A stretch of 64,000 nt of DNA from Glaciihabitans arcticus (GCF_004310685.1 NZ_SISG01000001.1:2418001-2482000); one strand, 5' to 3'; counted from the first letter of the stretch, positions 1-8,117 are shown. Notes: generated by a model from the letters alone, not told the origin. Program-made: numbers and translations.

Positions 1-825
1 GTCCACCTCGACCCAGGCACCGCGCGGCAGCACGCGGGCGAGATTCGCGGCAATGCCGCCACCCGTGACGTGGCTGAGCGAGTGGATGGCGCCGGGCAGC
101 TCATCCAGAACAGCGACAAGGGGACCGGTGTACAGGCGGGTCGGCTCGAGCAGGATCTCACCGACCACGCCACCCAGTTCAGCGGAGTGATCGGTGTACC
201 CGATGCCCTTGGAGGCCAGAATGTGCCGGACGAGCGAATAGCCGTTGCTGTGCAGTCCGGATGACGCCATGGCTATGACGATGTCCCCGTTCTGCACCTT
301 CTCGGGGCCGAGCGCGTCGGCCGCCTCGACGAACCCGACGGCGGCACCGGCCACGTCGTAATCGTCGGGGCCGAGCAGCCCGGGGTGCTCAGCGGTCTCG
401 CCGCCGACGAGGGCGGTGCCGGTCGCGGCGCACGCCTCAGCGATGCCACGAACGATGTCTGCGATGCGCTGCGGCACAACCCGGCCGCAGGCGATGTAGT
501 CCGTCATGAACATGGGGCGGGCACCGACCACGATGATGTCGTCGACGACCATGCCGACCAGATCCTGGCCGATGGTGTCGTGCTTGTCGATCGCCTGCGC
601 AATGGCCACCTTCGTGCCGACACCGTCGGTCGACGTGGCGAGCAGCGGGCGCGAGAAATCCTTGAGGAATGAGACGTCGAAGAGCCCGGCGAAGCCTCCG
701 AAACCGCCGACGACTCCGGGGCCGTGGGTGCGGGTGACGGCATCCTTCATCAGGGAAACAGCGAGGTCACCTGCCGCTGTGTCGACGCCGGCATCACGGT
801 AACTGCTGGAGGAAGTCTCGGTCAC
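1..825 (-). CDS. purM: Phosphoribosylformylglycinamidine cyclo-ligase (AIR synthetase), 3' part cut by window edge
   Basis: PurM converts FGAM to AIR with ATP in the fifth step of de novo purine synthesis, in the cytosol. The first 275 codons are visible; the family is usually about 350 residues, so the C-terminus lies left of base 1. The protein opens with the family signature YRDAGVDTAAGD and continues with STDGVGTK, a DDIIVVGARP stretch, GGETAEHPG and SGLHSNGYSLVR, all typical of PurM. I chose the GTG at 825 because a TACTCT hexamer at 832-837 lies exactly 6 nt upstream, as in other leaderless genes of this window. It is divergent from purF, an arrangement that puts two purine steps back to back. 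Confidence 0.96.
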   Translation of the reverse strand, partial: MTETSSSSYRDAGVDTAAGDLAVSLMKDAVTRTHGPGVVGGFGGFAGLFDVSFLKDFSRPLLATSTDGVGTKVAIAQAIDKHDTIGQDLVGMVVDDIIVVGARPMFMTDYIACGRVVPQRIADIVRGIAEACAATGTALVGGETAEHPGLLGPDDYDVAGAAVGFVEAADALGPEKVQNGDIVIAMASSGLHSNGYSLVRHILASKGIGYTDHSAELGGVVGEILLEPTRLYTGPLVAVLDELPGAIHSLSHVTGGGIAANLARVLPRGAWVEVD

Positions 826-831
826 GTTTAC

Positions 832-837
832 AGAGTA
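832..837 (-). promoter_or_regulatory. -10 element of a leaderless purM promoter
   Basis: Read on the minus strand this is TACTCT, followed by 6 nt and the GTG start of purM. The same hexamer with the same spacing precedes purD. No convincing -35 is seen. Leaderless initiation is inferred from spacing. Confidence 0.55.
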
Positions 838-877
838 CCGGGGCACAACTTCACCGATGCGAATGTGCGAAACTAGA

Positions 878-897
878 GACGGCCCGATCGGGTCGTC
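878..897. promoter_or_regulatory. 20-bp interrupted palindrome between purM and purF
   Basis: GAC-gg-CCCGATCGGG-tc-GTC is a symmetric element in the purM-purF intergenic region, 28 nt before the purF start. It could be an operator or a 5' leader hairpin. I saw no copy upstream of the other pur genes here, so a shared purine regulon site is not supported. Confidence 0.3.
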
Positions 898-924
898 ACC
901 CCTACCCTCTGGAGCACGCTCCGC

Positions 925-2382
925 ATGTGCGGCATCGTCGGTATCGTCTCGTCACAGCCCGCCAACCAGCAGCTCTATGACGCTCTTCTCCTCCTTCAGC
1001 ACCGCGGCCAGGATTCGACCGGAATCGCCACGGCCGAGGGCAACACCCTCCACTCGCACAAGGTCAAGGGCCAGGTGCGAGAGGGCTACCGCACGCGTGA
1101 CATGCGTGGGCTCCCCGGCAACATGGGTCTCGGCCACGTGCGTTACGCCACCAAGGGCAACGCGGGATCCGAGCAGGAGGCGCAGCCGTTCTACGTCAAC
1201 GCGCCCTACGGCATCACCCTCGTGCACAACGGCAACCTCACCAACACGCGTGAACTGACCGACGAGCTCTTCAACATCGACCGCCGTCACCTCAACACCA
1301 CATCCGACACCGAGCTACTCGTCAACGTGCTCGCCAACGAACTGCAGGCGCAGGTCTCCGGTGTCGACCTCGACCCCGACCAGCTGTTCGCCGCGGTCAC
1401 CCGCGTGCACGAGCGCGTCGAGGGCTCCTACGCGACCATCGCGCTGATCGCCGGTCACGGGCTGCTGGCCTTCCGCGATCCGTTCGGCATTCGCCCGCTC
1501 GTTCTGGGGCGCCGCGCTGCGGGCTTCGTCGGGGACGACTGGATCGTTGCATCCGAATCTCTCGTTCTCGAGAGCGGCGGGTACGAAGTGGTTCGGGATG
1601 TCGCGCCCGGCGAGGCCATCTTCATCTCTCGCTCGGGTGAACTGTTCTCCAAGCAGTGCGCCGCGAACCCTCGCCTCGTGCCGTGCTCGTTCGAGTACGT
1701 CTACCTCGCCCGCCCCGACTCGATCATGAACGGCATCTCGGTCTACGACGCGCGCCTGCGCCTCGGCGACCGCCTCGCCGACACGATCGCGCAGTACACG
1801 CCCATGGGCGACATCGACGTGGTCATGCCGATCCCCGACAGTTCGCGCCCCGCCGCGATGCAGGTCGCCCAGAAACTCGGCATCGAGTACCGCGAGGGGT
1901 TCTACAAGAACCGTTACGTCGGACGCACCTTCATCATGCCCGGCCAGGCCGAGCGCAAGAAGTCGGTCAAGCAGAAGCTGAACGCCATGGGCTCGGAGTT
2001 CAAGGGCAAGAACATCCTCATCGTCGACGACTCGATCGTGCGCGGCACCACCTCCAAGGAGATCGTGCAGATGGCCCGCGAGGCCGGCGCCAACAAGGTC
2101 ACCTTCACGTCCGCCGCTCCGCCGGTGCGCTTCCCGCACGTGTACGGCATCAACATGCCGTCACGGCAGGAGCTCATCGCGCACGGCCGCAAGATCCCGG
2201 ACATCAACCGCGAGCTCGGCAGCGACTACCTGATCTACCAGGAGGTCGCGGACATGCAGTCGGCGATCCTCGAGGGATCCAACCTGACCGAGCTCGAGAT
2301 GAGCTGCTTCACCGGCGAATACGTCACGGGGACCGTGTCGGAGGAGTACCTCGCCTGGGTAGAAGCCAACCAGCTCTCATAA
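925..2382 (+). CDS. purF: Amidophosphoribosyltransferase
   Basis: PurF makes phosphoribosylamine from PRPP and glutamine, the committed step of purine synthesis. The 485-residue product starts MCGIVGIV, so Cys2 becomes the N-terminal glutaminase nucleophile after Met removal. There is no propeptide, as in the E. coli-type enzyme. Glutaminase motifs LLLQHRGQDSTG and VHNGNLTN follow. The phosphoribosyltransferase signature ILIVDDSIVRGTT lies at residues 364-376. GGAG at 911-914 is a Shine-Dalgarno 10 nt before the ATG. Length matches the family. A small DUF2087 gene follows after 10 nt and is probably cotranscribed. Confidence 0.97.
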   Translation: MCGIVGIVSSQPANQQLYDALLLLQHRGQDSTGIATAEGNTLHSHKVKGQVREGYRTRDMRGLPGNMGLGHVRYATKGNAGSEQEAQPFYVNAPYGITLVHNGNLTNTRELTDELFNIDRRHLNTTSDTELLVNVLANELQAQVSGVDLDPDQLFAAVTRVHERVEGSYATIALIAGHGLLAFRDPFGIRPLVLGRRAAGFVGDDWIVASESLVLESGGYEVVRDVAPGEAIFISRSGELFSKQCAANPRLVPCSFEYVYLARPDSIMNGISVYDARLRLGDRLADTIAQYTPMGDIDVVMPIPDSSRPAAMQVAQKLGIEYREGFYKNRYVGRTFIMPGQAERKKSVKQKLNAMGSEFKGKNILIVDDSIVRGTTSKEIVQMAREAGANKVTFTSAAPPVRFPHVYGINMPSRQELIAHGRKIPDINRELGSDYLIYQEVADMQSAILEGSNLTELEMSCFTGEYVTGTVSEEYLAWVEANQLS

Positions 2383-2392
2383 GGCCCGAGTC

Positions 2393-2863
2393 ATGAGCAA
2401 CGAGTGGCGCCGGGTCGTCGCGGCTCTCGCGAATGCCGAGCGCCGCACCGTCTACGCCGCCCTGGTCGTGGGTGCGACTCCGGATATCCCTGCTCAACGC
2501 CTCGAGAAGGCCCTCGCCGCACTCGCCGATGCCGGGCTCGTCTCCCGCTCCACGGACGGCACCCCGACCGTGATCGAGGGAGTCTTCGCGGAACTGCTCG
2601 CGGCCGAGCCCGAGGTTCGACGGGACGGAGTGGACCGGTTCATCCGCGACGGTCGCATCGAGCAGTACCCCGCGAAGCCCGCACAGCGCCGGGAGATACT
2701 GGAGTGGGCGGTCGCGACTCTGCCACCCGGCGACCACACGGAGGCGGCGCTCAACCAAGCCCTCTGCCTGCTCGTAGACGACTTCGCGTCCCTACGGCGC
2801 TACCTGGTCGACGAGTCGCTGCTCGAGCGCACGCCCGACGGAAGCTCGTACCGCCGGACCTAG
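2393..2863 (+). CDS. DUF2087 domain protein, possible transcription-factor-like
   Basis: This 156-residue protein has an N-terminal stretch of about 60 residues that could be a winged-helix fold (IPAQRLEKALAALADAGLV). Its C-terminal half resembles DUF2087: DRFIRDGRIEQYPAKPAQRR, then LNQALCLLVDDFASLRRYLV and a final ERTPDGSSYRR. DUF2087 proteins are often annotated as ArsR-like or acetyltransferase-associated regulators, but no function is established. It begins 10 nt after the purF stop with no clear Shine-Dalgarno, suggesting translational coupling. Its TAG stop shares the tetranucleotide CTAG with the stop of the convergent membrane-protein gene. Confidence 0.8.
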   Translation: MSNEWRRVVAALANAERRTVYAALVVGATPDIPAQRLEKALAALADAGLVSRSTDGTPTVIEGVFAELLAAEPEVRRDGVDRFIRDGRIEQYPAKPAQRREILEWAVATLPPGDHTEAALNQALCLLVDDFASLRRYLVDESLLERTPDGSSYRRT

Positions 2864-3222
2864 GCCTTCGGCTTGCGCGGCTCCTTGACGGGAGCCGGCT
2901 GCTGCCCCTCGACGACGTCGGCGGGGTTGCCGACCGTGGTGAGCTCGATCGTCGCGGCCTTTGCGCGGCGCAGTGAGATGCGGTCGGCGAGCAGGGCGAG
3001 CAACGCACCGAGCAGCGCACCGATGGTGACGCCGTAGAGGGCGAAGTAGCCGAAGAGGGCGCCGAAGCCGACGGCCGGGTCGACCGGGAACACCGCGGTC
3101 AGGATGAACGTGACGATGGCACCGATACCGGCACCGACGATGATGAACGCGGGGTACTTGGGTGCCCGGCGGATCGACACGTCATCGCGCGTCGTGATTC
3201 GTGCTTCGTCGGGCTCGCTCAT
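2860..3222 (-). CDS. Small two-TM membrane protein of unknown function
   Basis: The 120-residue product has a charged N-terminus, two or three hydrophobic segments (about residues 25-47 and 52-80, the latter rich in Gly/Ala/Leu) and a basic, proline-rich tail ending EPRKPKA. I do not recognise a named family. Homologous small membrane proteins sit beside the sterol-carrier-family gene in related actinobacteria as far as I recall, but that is not certain. Its ATG overlaps the stop of the upstream gene by 4 nt (3219-3222), so the two are one operon. Confidence 0.75.
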   Translation of the reverse strand: MSEPDEARITTRDDVSIRRAPKYPAFIIVGAGIGAIVTFILTAVFPVDPAVGFGALFGYFALYGVTIGALLGALLALLADRISLRRAKAATIELTTVGNPADVVEGQQPAPVKEPRKPKA

Positions 3223-3590
3223 GGGTCCATTCTCGCAGGCGTGACTGGGAGGTAATCCCGCAGGTCGGCACGCTGTCCCGAGGCGGCGACCCGGCCGTCG
3301 GCCATGGCGTCATCCCACGTCTCGCGACCGGTGGCGAGGGCCAGCCAGGTGGACGCGTTCATCTCGACCACGTTGGGCGGCGTGCCCCGCGTGTGTCGCG
3401 GTCCCTCGATCGCCTGCACCGCACCGAACGGCGGCACACGGATCTCCACGGTGTTGCCCTCGGCGCGCTCGGCGAGCAGCTGCAGCAGGTAGCGCACGGC
3501 CGTCGCGGTGTCGTCGCGCGACGGGGCATCGGCTAGCGCGGCGCTGATCGCCGCCCTGCCGATGTCGTCCGATATGCGTGCGCGGGCCAT
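3219..3590 (-). CDS. Sterol-carrier family protein (SCP2-like, actinobacterial)
   Basis: The 123-residue product carries the block VEIRVPPFGAVQ followed by EGPRHTRGTPPNVVEM, W-LALATGR and ASGQRADL, characteristic of the small sterol carrier family proteins conserved next to purine genes in many actinobacteria. The ligand and role are unknown; the family is named by fold similarity to SCP-2 lipid carriers. The ATG at 3590 is 6 nt downstream of TAGCGT (3597-3602), implying a leaderless mRNA. It is followed with a 4-nt overlap by the two-TM protein, so a membrane-linked lipid role is possible but unproven. Confidence 0.85.
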   Translation of the reverse strand: MARARISDDIGRAAISAALADAPSRDDTATAVRYLLQLLAERAEGNTVEIRVPPFGAVQAIEGPRHTRGTPPNVVEMNASTWLALATGRETWDDAMADGRVAASGQRADLRDYLPVTPARMDP

Positions 3591-3596
3591 GCCCCA

Positions 3597-3602
3597 ACGC
3601 TA
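3597..3602 (-). promoter_or_regulatory. -10 element of a leaderless promoter for the sterol-carrier-family gene
   Basis: Minus strand TAGCGT, 6 nt before the ATG at 3590. It overlaps the stop codon of the upstream gene (3600-3602), so this operon starts inside the end of the preceding one. Confidence 0.5.
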
Positions 3603-4385
3603 GCCGCCGACGCGCACCGCACCGACCACGGTCTCCCCGTCGGAGGCGTATAAGGGCAGGTCCACGGGGATCTCGTCCTCGTTGAATTGCTCCGCCGCCG
3701 CAGTCTGTTCTGTGCCGAGCAGATAGCCGTCGACCCGGTCGCCACTCGGGCTCAGCCCGGTCGCGGCGACGAGGTCAGGCACCGTCCCATCCGGCTTCGG
3801 GATGCCGTAGCTCTGCCCCCGGTCATTCGTGCCCCACTCGATGGGGCGCTGCTTCGCCCACGTCGCGGTCAGCGACCAGGTCGCGCTCTCGAACGCTTCG
3901 ATCTTGATCGTGTGCCGACCCGCAGTTACGTCCCGGAACACGTATCGCAGCGAGCCGGTCGCCTTGCCATCGACGAACTGGTCCGCGTCGCAGCGGTAGG
4001 TCGCACCCTTGGTGACCGCGTCGAGTCCCCACTCAAAGGTGCCGGGGGCCGTGCACTGGAACTCGAAGGTCACCTCCGTCGCGCCTTCGGGTCGCTCACC
4101 GAGATCGATGGATGCGTCGCCGATGCCCGCCCGCAGAATCGTCTCCGAGTAGAAGTCGGTCGCGCGATGTTCGAATACACCGACCGGCGCTTCGAGGGTG
4201 TACTCCCGCGGGTCCCGGTCTCCCGACGCGATAGCCGAGACGGCTCCGCCGGCGATGGCGCCCGAGAGGATGAAGGCGAGGGATCCGCCGATGAGGAGCC
4301 GTCGGCGCGAGGGGAGCGCCACGAGACGAGTGGACTGGACCTGCTGCACGAGCATCCCTCGCACGGCTGAATCGCGGTCGGTCAT
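3600..4385 (-). CDS. One-TM protein with large extracytoplasmic domain, partner of the ECF sigma factor
   Basis: The 261-residue product has a short cytoplasmic N-terminus (about 28 residues), one membrane segment (about residues 30-52, LLIGGSLAFILSGAIAGGAV) and an approximately 200-residue exported domain with two cysteines and several predicted beta strands. Its ATG overlaps the stop of the sigma factor gene (ATGA at 4382-4385), the position expected of an anti-sigma factor. However, the cytoplasmic part is far shorter than a classical anti-sigma domain, and no zinc-binding HxxxCxxC is present. It may be a non-canonical anti-sigma, a sensor, or a regulon member. No family is recognised with confidence. 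Confidence 0.75.
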   Translation of the reverse strand: MTDRDSAVRGMLVQQVQSTRLVALPSRRRLLIGGSLAFILSGAIAGGAVSAIASGDRDPREYTLEAPVGVFEHRATDFYSETILRAGIGDASIDLGERPEGATEVTFEFQCTAPGTFEWGLDAVTKGATYRCDADQFVDGKATGSLRYVFRDVTAGRHTIKIEAFESATWSLTATWAKQRPIEWGTNDRGQSYGIPKPDGTVPDLVAATGLSPSGDRVDGYLLGTEQTAAAEQFNEDEIPVDLPLYASDGETVVGAVRVGG

Positions 4386-4918
4386 GAGCTGGTCCTTTCA
4401 AGAAGTGCGGGCGCGAGACCGGAAGCGAGGCGCTTCTTCGCCCGGGAGAGACGGGACTTGACCGTGCCGCGGGGGATCCCGAGCGCCTCGGCGACCTCCG
4501 CCTCGCTGAACCCTTCGAGCACGCTCAGGGTGATCACCTGTCGGTCGGCGAGGGAGAGTCCGCCCAGCGCGGTCACCGCTTCACTCGACTCGTCGAACTC
4601 GCGATCGATCGGCGGCGGCAGCTTGTCGAGCAGGGCGCGGTAGCGGCGAGCGCTGCGCGAGAGGTTGCGGGACACATTGGTCGCGGTCGCGAGCAACCAC
4701 GGCAGCAGGGAGTCGCCGACGAACCGCACGCCCTCGCGCTTGCGCCACGCCTCGAGGAAGGTGACGGCGACGACCTCCTCCGCGTCGTGCCAGCCGGGCA
4801 CGAGTCGCAGGCTGTGGCGCAGCACGCGGTCGCGATGGCGGTCGAAGACGAGCCCGAAGCTCTCCCCGTCGCCGCGCACTGCTGCGGCCCAGAGCTGGGA
4901 GTCGGTAGCGTCATCCAT
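4382..4918 (-). CDS. ECF-type RNA polymerase sigma factor
   Basis: The 178-residue product shows sigma region 2 (GLVFDRHRDRVLRHSLRL, then DAEEVVAVTFLEAWRKRE) and region 4 (LADRQVITLSVLEGFSEAEV with the helix-turn-helix GIPRGTVKSRLSRAKKRL). Length is normal for ECF sigma factors. The reading frame stays open much further upstream because it runs antisense to purD, but homology begins at the ATG at 4918. The gene is divergent from purD and overlaps its downstream TM partner by 4 nt. A GGGAACC sequence (minus strand, 4947-4953) about 29 nt upstream could be an ECF -35 element for autoregulation, but the matching -10 is weak. Confidence 0.93.
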   Translation of the reverse strand: MDDATDSQLWAAAVRGDGESFGLVFDRHRDRVLRHSLRLVPGWHDAEEVVAVTFLEAWRKREGVRFVGDSLLPWLLATATNVSRNLSRSARRYRALLDKLPPPIDREFDESSEAVTALGGLSLADRQVITLSVLEGFSEAEVAEALGIPRGTVKSRLSRAKKRLASGLAPALLERTSS

Positions 4919-4945
4919 ACCCTGAAGTGTCCGGCATGCGGCGAT

Positions 4946-5020
4946 TGGTTCCCTCAACCACCATCCCGTTTGTTGGCCACGAGGGCGTTCAAACGGCCCA
5001 ATGGTCAACAAACACCCTCG
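4946..5020. repeat. Cluster of overlapping inverted repeats between the sigma factor gene and purD
   Basis: Three inverted repeats interlock here: TGGTT-ccctc-AACCA (4946-4960); TTTGTTGgCCAc/aTGGtCAACAAA (4969-4980 with 5001-5012, 10 of 12 matches); and CGAGGGCGTT/AACaCCCTCG (4980-4989 with 5011-5020, one mismatch). The last two share bases, so alternative hairpins are possible. This may be an operator pair or a leader-type structure. Any purD transcript starting at the TACTCT hexamer (5045) would not include it. Confidence 0.45.
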
Positions 5021-5044
5021 CGGCGAGCGCCCACCCGCGTTCTG

Positions 5045-5050
5045 TACTCT
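5045..5050 (+). promoter_or_regulatory. -10 element of a leaderless purD promoter
   Basis: TACTCT followed by 6 nt and the GTG start of purD, identical in hexamer and spacing to the purM promoter. No clear -35. Confidence 0.55.
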
Positions 5051-5056
5051 GAACGA

Positions 5057-6322
5057 GTGAAGATTCTTGTTCTCGGCTCCGGCGCGCGCGAGCACGCCAT
5101 CATCACGTCCCTGCTCACCGAGCGGGCGGCGGATGGCACCCCCCGGCACGAGATCACGGCGGCCCCCGGCAACGCGGGTATCGCCCAGGACGTCGAGGTC
5201 GTCGCCCTCGATCCCACCAACGGTTCGATCGTGCGCGACTACGCGAAGGACAACGGCATCGAGCTGGTCGTCATCGGCCCCGAAGCCCCTCTCGTCGCGG
5301 GTGTGGCCGACAAGCTGCGTGCCGCCGAGATCCCGGTGTTCGGCCCGAACAGGGCTGCCGCGGCCCTCGAAGGCTCCAAGACGTTTGCCAAGCGGGTGAT
5401 GGATGCCGCCGGAGTTCCCACCGGGCGTGCTGCGCGCGCCGCGACATCCACCGATGCCATTGCCGCGATCGACGAGTACGGCGCCCCGTACGTGGTGAAG
5501 GCCGACGGTCTCGCCGCGGGCAAGGGTGTGCTCGTCACCCCCGACCGCAACGCCGCGATCGCCCACGCCGAGTACTGGCTGCAGCACGGCGAGGTGCTCA
5601 TCGAGGAGTTCCTGGCCGGCCAGGAGGTCTCGCTGTTCCTGCTCAGCGACGGTGAGAACGTGCTGCCGCTGTCGCCCGCGCAGGACTACAAGCGCGTCTT
5701 TGACCACGATGAAGGCCCCAACACCGGCGGCATGGGCGCCTACTCGCCGCTGCCGTGGCTCGAGGAGGGCTTCGTCGACGACATCATCGACACGGTCGGC
5801 CTCCCCACGATCCGTCAGCTCGCCGCCGAGGGAACCCCCTTCGTCGGCCTGCTCTACTGCGGCCTCATCGTCACCCGCCAGGGCGTGCGGGTCATCGAGT
5901 TCAACGCGCGGTTCGGCGATCCCGAGACGCAGGTCGTGCTTCCCCGGCTCGTCACCCCCCTCGCCGGCCTCCTGCTGGCCGCCGCGACGGGTCGTCTCGG
6001 CACTCTGCCGTATCCCAAGTTCTCGGATGACGTCGCCGTCACCGTTGTGCTCGCGAGCGAGGGCTACCCCGACTCGCCGGTCACGGGCCGCCCCATCACC
6101 GGACTCGACGAGGCCAAGGCGGTGCGCGGCGTCTCGATCGCCCACGCTGCGACCGCGAACTACGAGGGCAACTTCGTCGCCACCGGCGGTCGGGTTCTCA
6201 GCGTGGTCGCCGTCGGCTCCGACTTCGTGGATGCCCGTGCGCGCGTATACGAAGCACTCGGGCACATCCAGCTCGAGGGCAGCCACTTCCGCACCGACAT
6301 CGCGCAGCGGGTCGCCGAGTGA
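5057..6322 (+). CDS. purD: Phosphoribosylamine-glycine ligase (GAR synthetase)
   Basis: PurD joins glycine to phosphoribosylamine with ATP, the second purine step. The 421-residue product starts VKILVLGSGAREHA, the N-terminal nucleotide-binding Gly loop (residues 7-14). It continues with GPEAPLVAGVAD, the ATP-grasp segment PYVVKADGLAAGKGV, EEFLAGQEVSLF, NTGGMGAYSPLPW and EFNARFGDPETQ. An upstream in-frame start exists but would lie antisense to the sigma factor gene; the GTG at 5057 fits both homology and the TACTCT spacing. It overlaps purC by 4 nt (GTGA), so purD-purC-GNAT form one operon. Confidence 0.97.
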   Translation: MKILVLGSGAREHAIITSLLTERAADGTPRHEITAAPGNAGIAQDVEVVALDPTNGSIVRDYAKDNGIELVVIGPEAPLVAGVADKLRAAEIPVFGPNRAAAALEGSKTFAKRVMDAAGVPTGRAARAATSTDAIAAIDEYGAPYVVKADGLAAGKGVLVTPDRNAAIAHAEYWLQHGEVLIEEFLAGQEVSLFLLSDGENVLPLSPAQDYKRVFDHDEGPNTGGMGAYSPLPWLEEGFVDDIIDTVGLPTIRQLAAEGTPFVGLLYCGLIVTRQGVRVIEFNARFGDPETQVVLPRLVTPLAGLLLAAATGRLGTLPYPKFSDDVAVTVVLASEGYPDSPVTGRPITGLDEAKAVRGVSIAHAATANYEGNFVATGGRVLSVVAVGSDFVDARARVYEALGHIQLEGSHFRTDIAQRVAE

Positions 6323-7173
6323 CCGCCGTTGCCGTACCCGGCTGGACCCACACCTACTCGGGCAAGGTGCGCGACCTGTACAGCTCCGAGCAGTACCCGG
6401 ATGCGGTGCTCATGGTCGCGAGCGACCGGGTGAGCGCGTTCGACCATGTGCTGGAGCCGGGCATCCCGGGCAAGGGTGAGCTGCTCACCAGGTTGAGCCT
6501 GTGGTGGTTCGAGCAGCTCGACGTGCCGAACCATTTGGCGGAGGGCGAGATCCCGGACGAGGTGCAGGGCCGCGCGATGCTCGCGAAGACCCTCGAGATG
6601 TACCCGGTGGAATGCGTTGTGCGCGGGTACCTGAGCGGCAGCGGCTGGCTGGAGTACCAGCAGTCGCAGAGCGTCTGCGGCATCAACCTGCCAGCGGGCC
6701 TCAGCAACGGCGACCGCCTGCCGGAGCCGATCTACACCCCCGCGTGGAAGGCCCCCATGGGCGAGCACGATGAGAACATCACCTTCGAGCGCACCGTCGA
6801 GCTCGTGGGTATCGAGGCTGCGCGGGCGCTGCGCGACACGTCGCTCGCCATCTTCACGAGGGCGTCCGCGATCGCCGAGACGCACGGCGTCATCCTCGCC
6901 GACACCAAATTCGAGTTCGGCGCCGACCCGGTCACCGGTGAGCTGACCCTCGGCGACGAGGTGCTCACGAGCGACAGCAGCCGCTACTGGGACGCCGAGC
7001 TGTACGCCGCAGGCGGCCCCGACCGACTCGCGAGTTTCGACAAGCAGATCGTGCGCAACTGGCTCGCGGCCAACTGGGACCAGACCGGCACTCCGCCTGA
7101 GCTCCCCCCGGAGATCGTCGAGCAGACCGCGTCCCGCTACCGCGAGCTCATCGAGAGGCTCACGGGCGCGTGA
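6319..7173 (+). CDS. purC: Phosphoribosylaminoimidazole-succinocarboxamide synthase
   Basis: PurC condenses CAIR with aspartate to SAICAR. The 284-residue product shows the early GKVRDLY motif (residues 15-21), the substrate loop VASDRVSAFDHVL, ECVVRGYLSGSGWLEYQ, and the metal/ATP region LADTKFEFG followed by DEVLTSDSSRYW. Length matches the long bacterial/fungal-type enzyme rather than the short E. coli type. Start is GTG overlapping the purD stop. The downstream acetyltransferase start overlaps the purC stop by 4 nt. Confidence 0.97.
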   Translation: MTAVAVPGWTHTYSGKVRDLYSSEQYPDAVLMVASDRVSAFDHVLEPGIPGKGELLTRLSLWWFEQLDVPNHLAEGEIPDEVQGRAMLAKTLEMYPVECVVRGYLSGSGWLEYQQSQSVCGINLPAGLSNGDRLPEPIYTPAWKAPMGEHDENITFERTVELVGIEAARALRDTSLAIFTRASAIAETHGVILADTKFEFGADPVTGELTLGDEVLTSDSSRYWDAELYAAGGPDRLASFDKQIVRNWLAANWDQTGTPPELPPEIVEQTASRYRELIERLTGA

Positions 7174-7673
7174 TCATCCGCTCGGTGCAGTGGGATAACG
7201 TCGCAGCCACCGCGCTGCGCGAGGCCCAGCGCATCGAGATCGCCGAGCGCTACGGCACAGACGACTCCGAACCCGGTCCCGCACCGACCGCAGATGACAT
7301 CACGGCCTTCTTCGTGGCTTTCGAGAACGATGATCCGGATGCCCCGGCTCTCGGCTGCGGTGGCCTCCGCCAGCTCGGCGCGAGTGAGGCAGAGGTCAAG
7401 CGGATGTACGTCACCCCGGCCGCACGCGGCACGGGCGTGTCCACGGCTCTTCTGGATGCACTCGAATCCTTCGGCCGCTCCCGCGGCTGGTCCCGGCTCG
7501 TGCTGGAGACCGGAACCGAGCAGCCGGATGCGGTGCGGTTCTACGAGCGCGAGGGCTTCACGAGCATCCCGCGCTTCGGCTACTACGCCGACAGCGAGGA
7601 CTCGCTCTGCTACGAGAAGTCCCTGATCGCGACCGATCCCGCGCTGGACACCCTCTGCGAGGGTTGCGAGTAG
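7170..7673 (+). CDS. GNAT family N-acetyltransferase
   Basis: The 167-residue product has the GNAT core: strand-turn CGGLRQLG, the acetyl-CoA pyrophosphate loop VTPAARGTGVSTALL, and the C-terminal motif DAVRFYEREGFTSIPRFGYY. The substrate cannot be told. The GTG start overlaps the purC stop (GTGA), so it is translated with the purine operon; this coupling may be only positional. Two cysteines close the protein (TLCEGCE), which is unusual for the family and could bind metal or be irrelevant. Confidence 0.9.
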   Translation: MIIRSVQWDNVAATALREAQRIEIAERYGTDDSEPGPAPTADDITAFFVAFENDDPDAPALGCGGLRQLGASEAEVKRMYVTPAARGTGVSTALLDALESFGRSRGWSRLVLETGTEQPDAVRFYEREGFTSIPRFGYYADSEDSLCYEKSLIATDPALDTLCEGCE

Positions 7674-8117
7674 CTAGGCGTCGAGCGCCGCGATCACCTT
7701 CGCGCCGATCGCGGTCAGCTGCCCGACCTGCGCGTCGCTGAGGTTCGCGAACACCCGCTCGCGCACCTGACGAACCTGGCCGGGTGAGACACGACGCACC
7801 AACTGGATGCCCTCTGCCGTGAGCTGCACGATGCGCACCCGCCCATCACTCTCCGACACCGAGCGGCTCAGCCATCCCGACTTCTCCATGCTCTTCACCG
7901 CGTGGGTGAGGCGGCTCGGGGAGTAGCGCTGGGCGCGGGCGAGCGCGGCCATGGTGAGACGGCGGTCGGGGGCCTCGTAGAGGAAGACGAGCACTTTGTA
8001 GTACGCGTGGGGGAGGCCGCCGTCCGCCTGGGTCTGCGTGTCGAGGGCGTCATCCAGAACATGCGTCAGGAGCACAAGCGAGCGCCACGCCTCGTTCTGC
8101 TCGGTGGTCAGTGGCAT
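7674..8117 (-). CDS. MarR family transcriptional regulator
   Basis: The 147-residue winged-helix protein fits MarR: N-terminal dimerisation helix, LTMAALARAQRYSPSRLTHAVKSMEK as helix-turn-helix, and the wing SESDGRVRIVQLTAEG with the conserved DxR. It is divergent from a two-domain VOC dioxygenase-like gene, the usual layout for MarR control of quinone, catechol or hydroperoxide detoxification. TAGTCT at 8124-8129 lies 6 nt from its ATG, so it is probably leaderless. The inverted repeat at 8136-8153 lies where its own -35 and the neighbour's promoter would be. It abuts the convergent GNAT gene with no gap. Confidence 0.92.
   Translation of the reverse strand: MPLTTEQNEAWRSLVLLTHVLDDALDTQTQADGGLPHAYYKVLVFLYEAPDRRLTMAALARAQRYSPSRLTHAVKSMEKSGWLSRSVSESDGRVRIVQLTAEGIQLVRRVSPGQVRQVRERVFANLSDAQVGQLTAIGAKVIAALDA

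Noticed and set aside
4919-6286. Possible long N-terminal extension of the ECF sigma factor
   Set aside because: The frame is open upstream only because it runs antisense to purD; the sigma factor homology begins at 4918.
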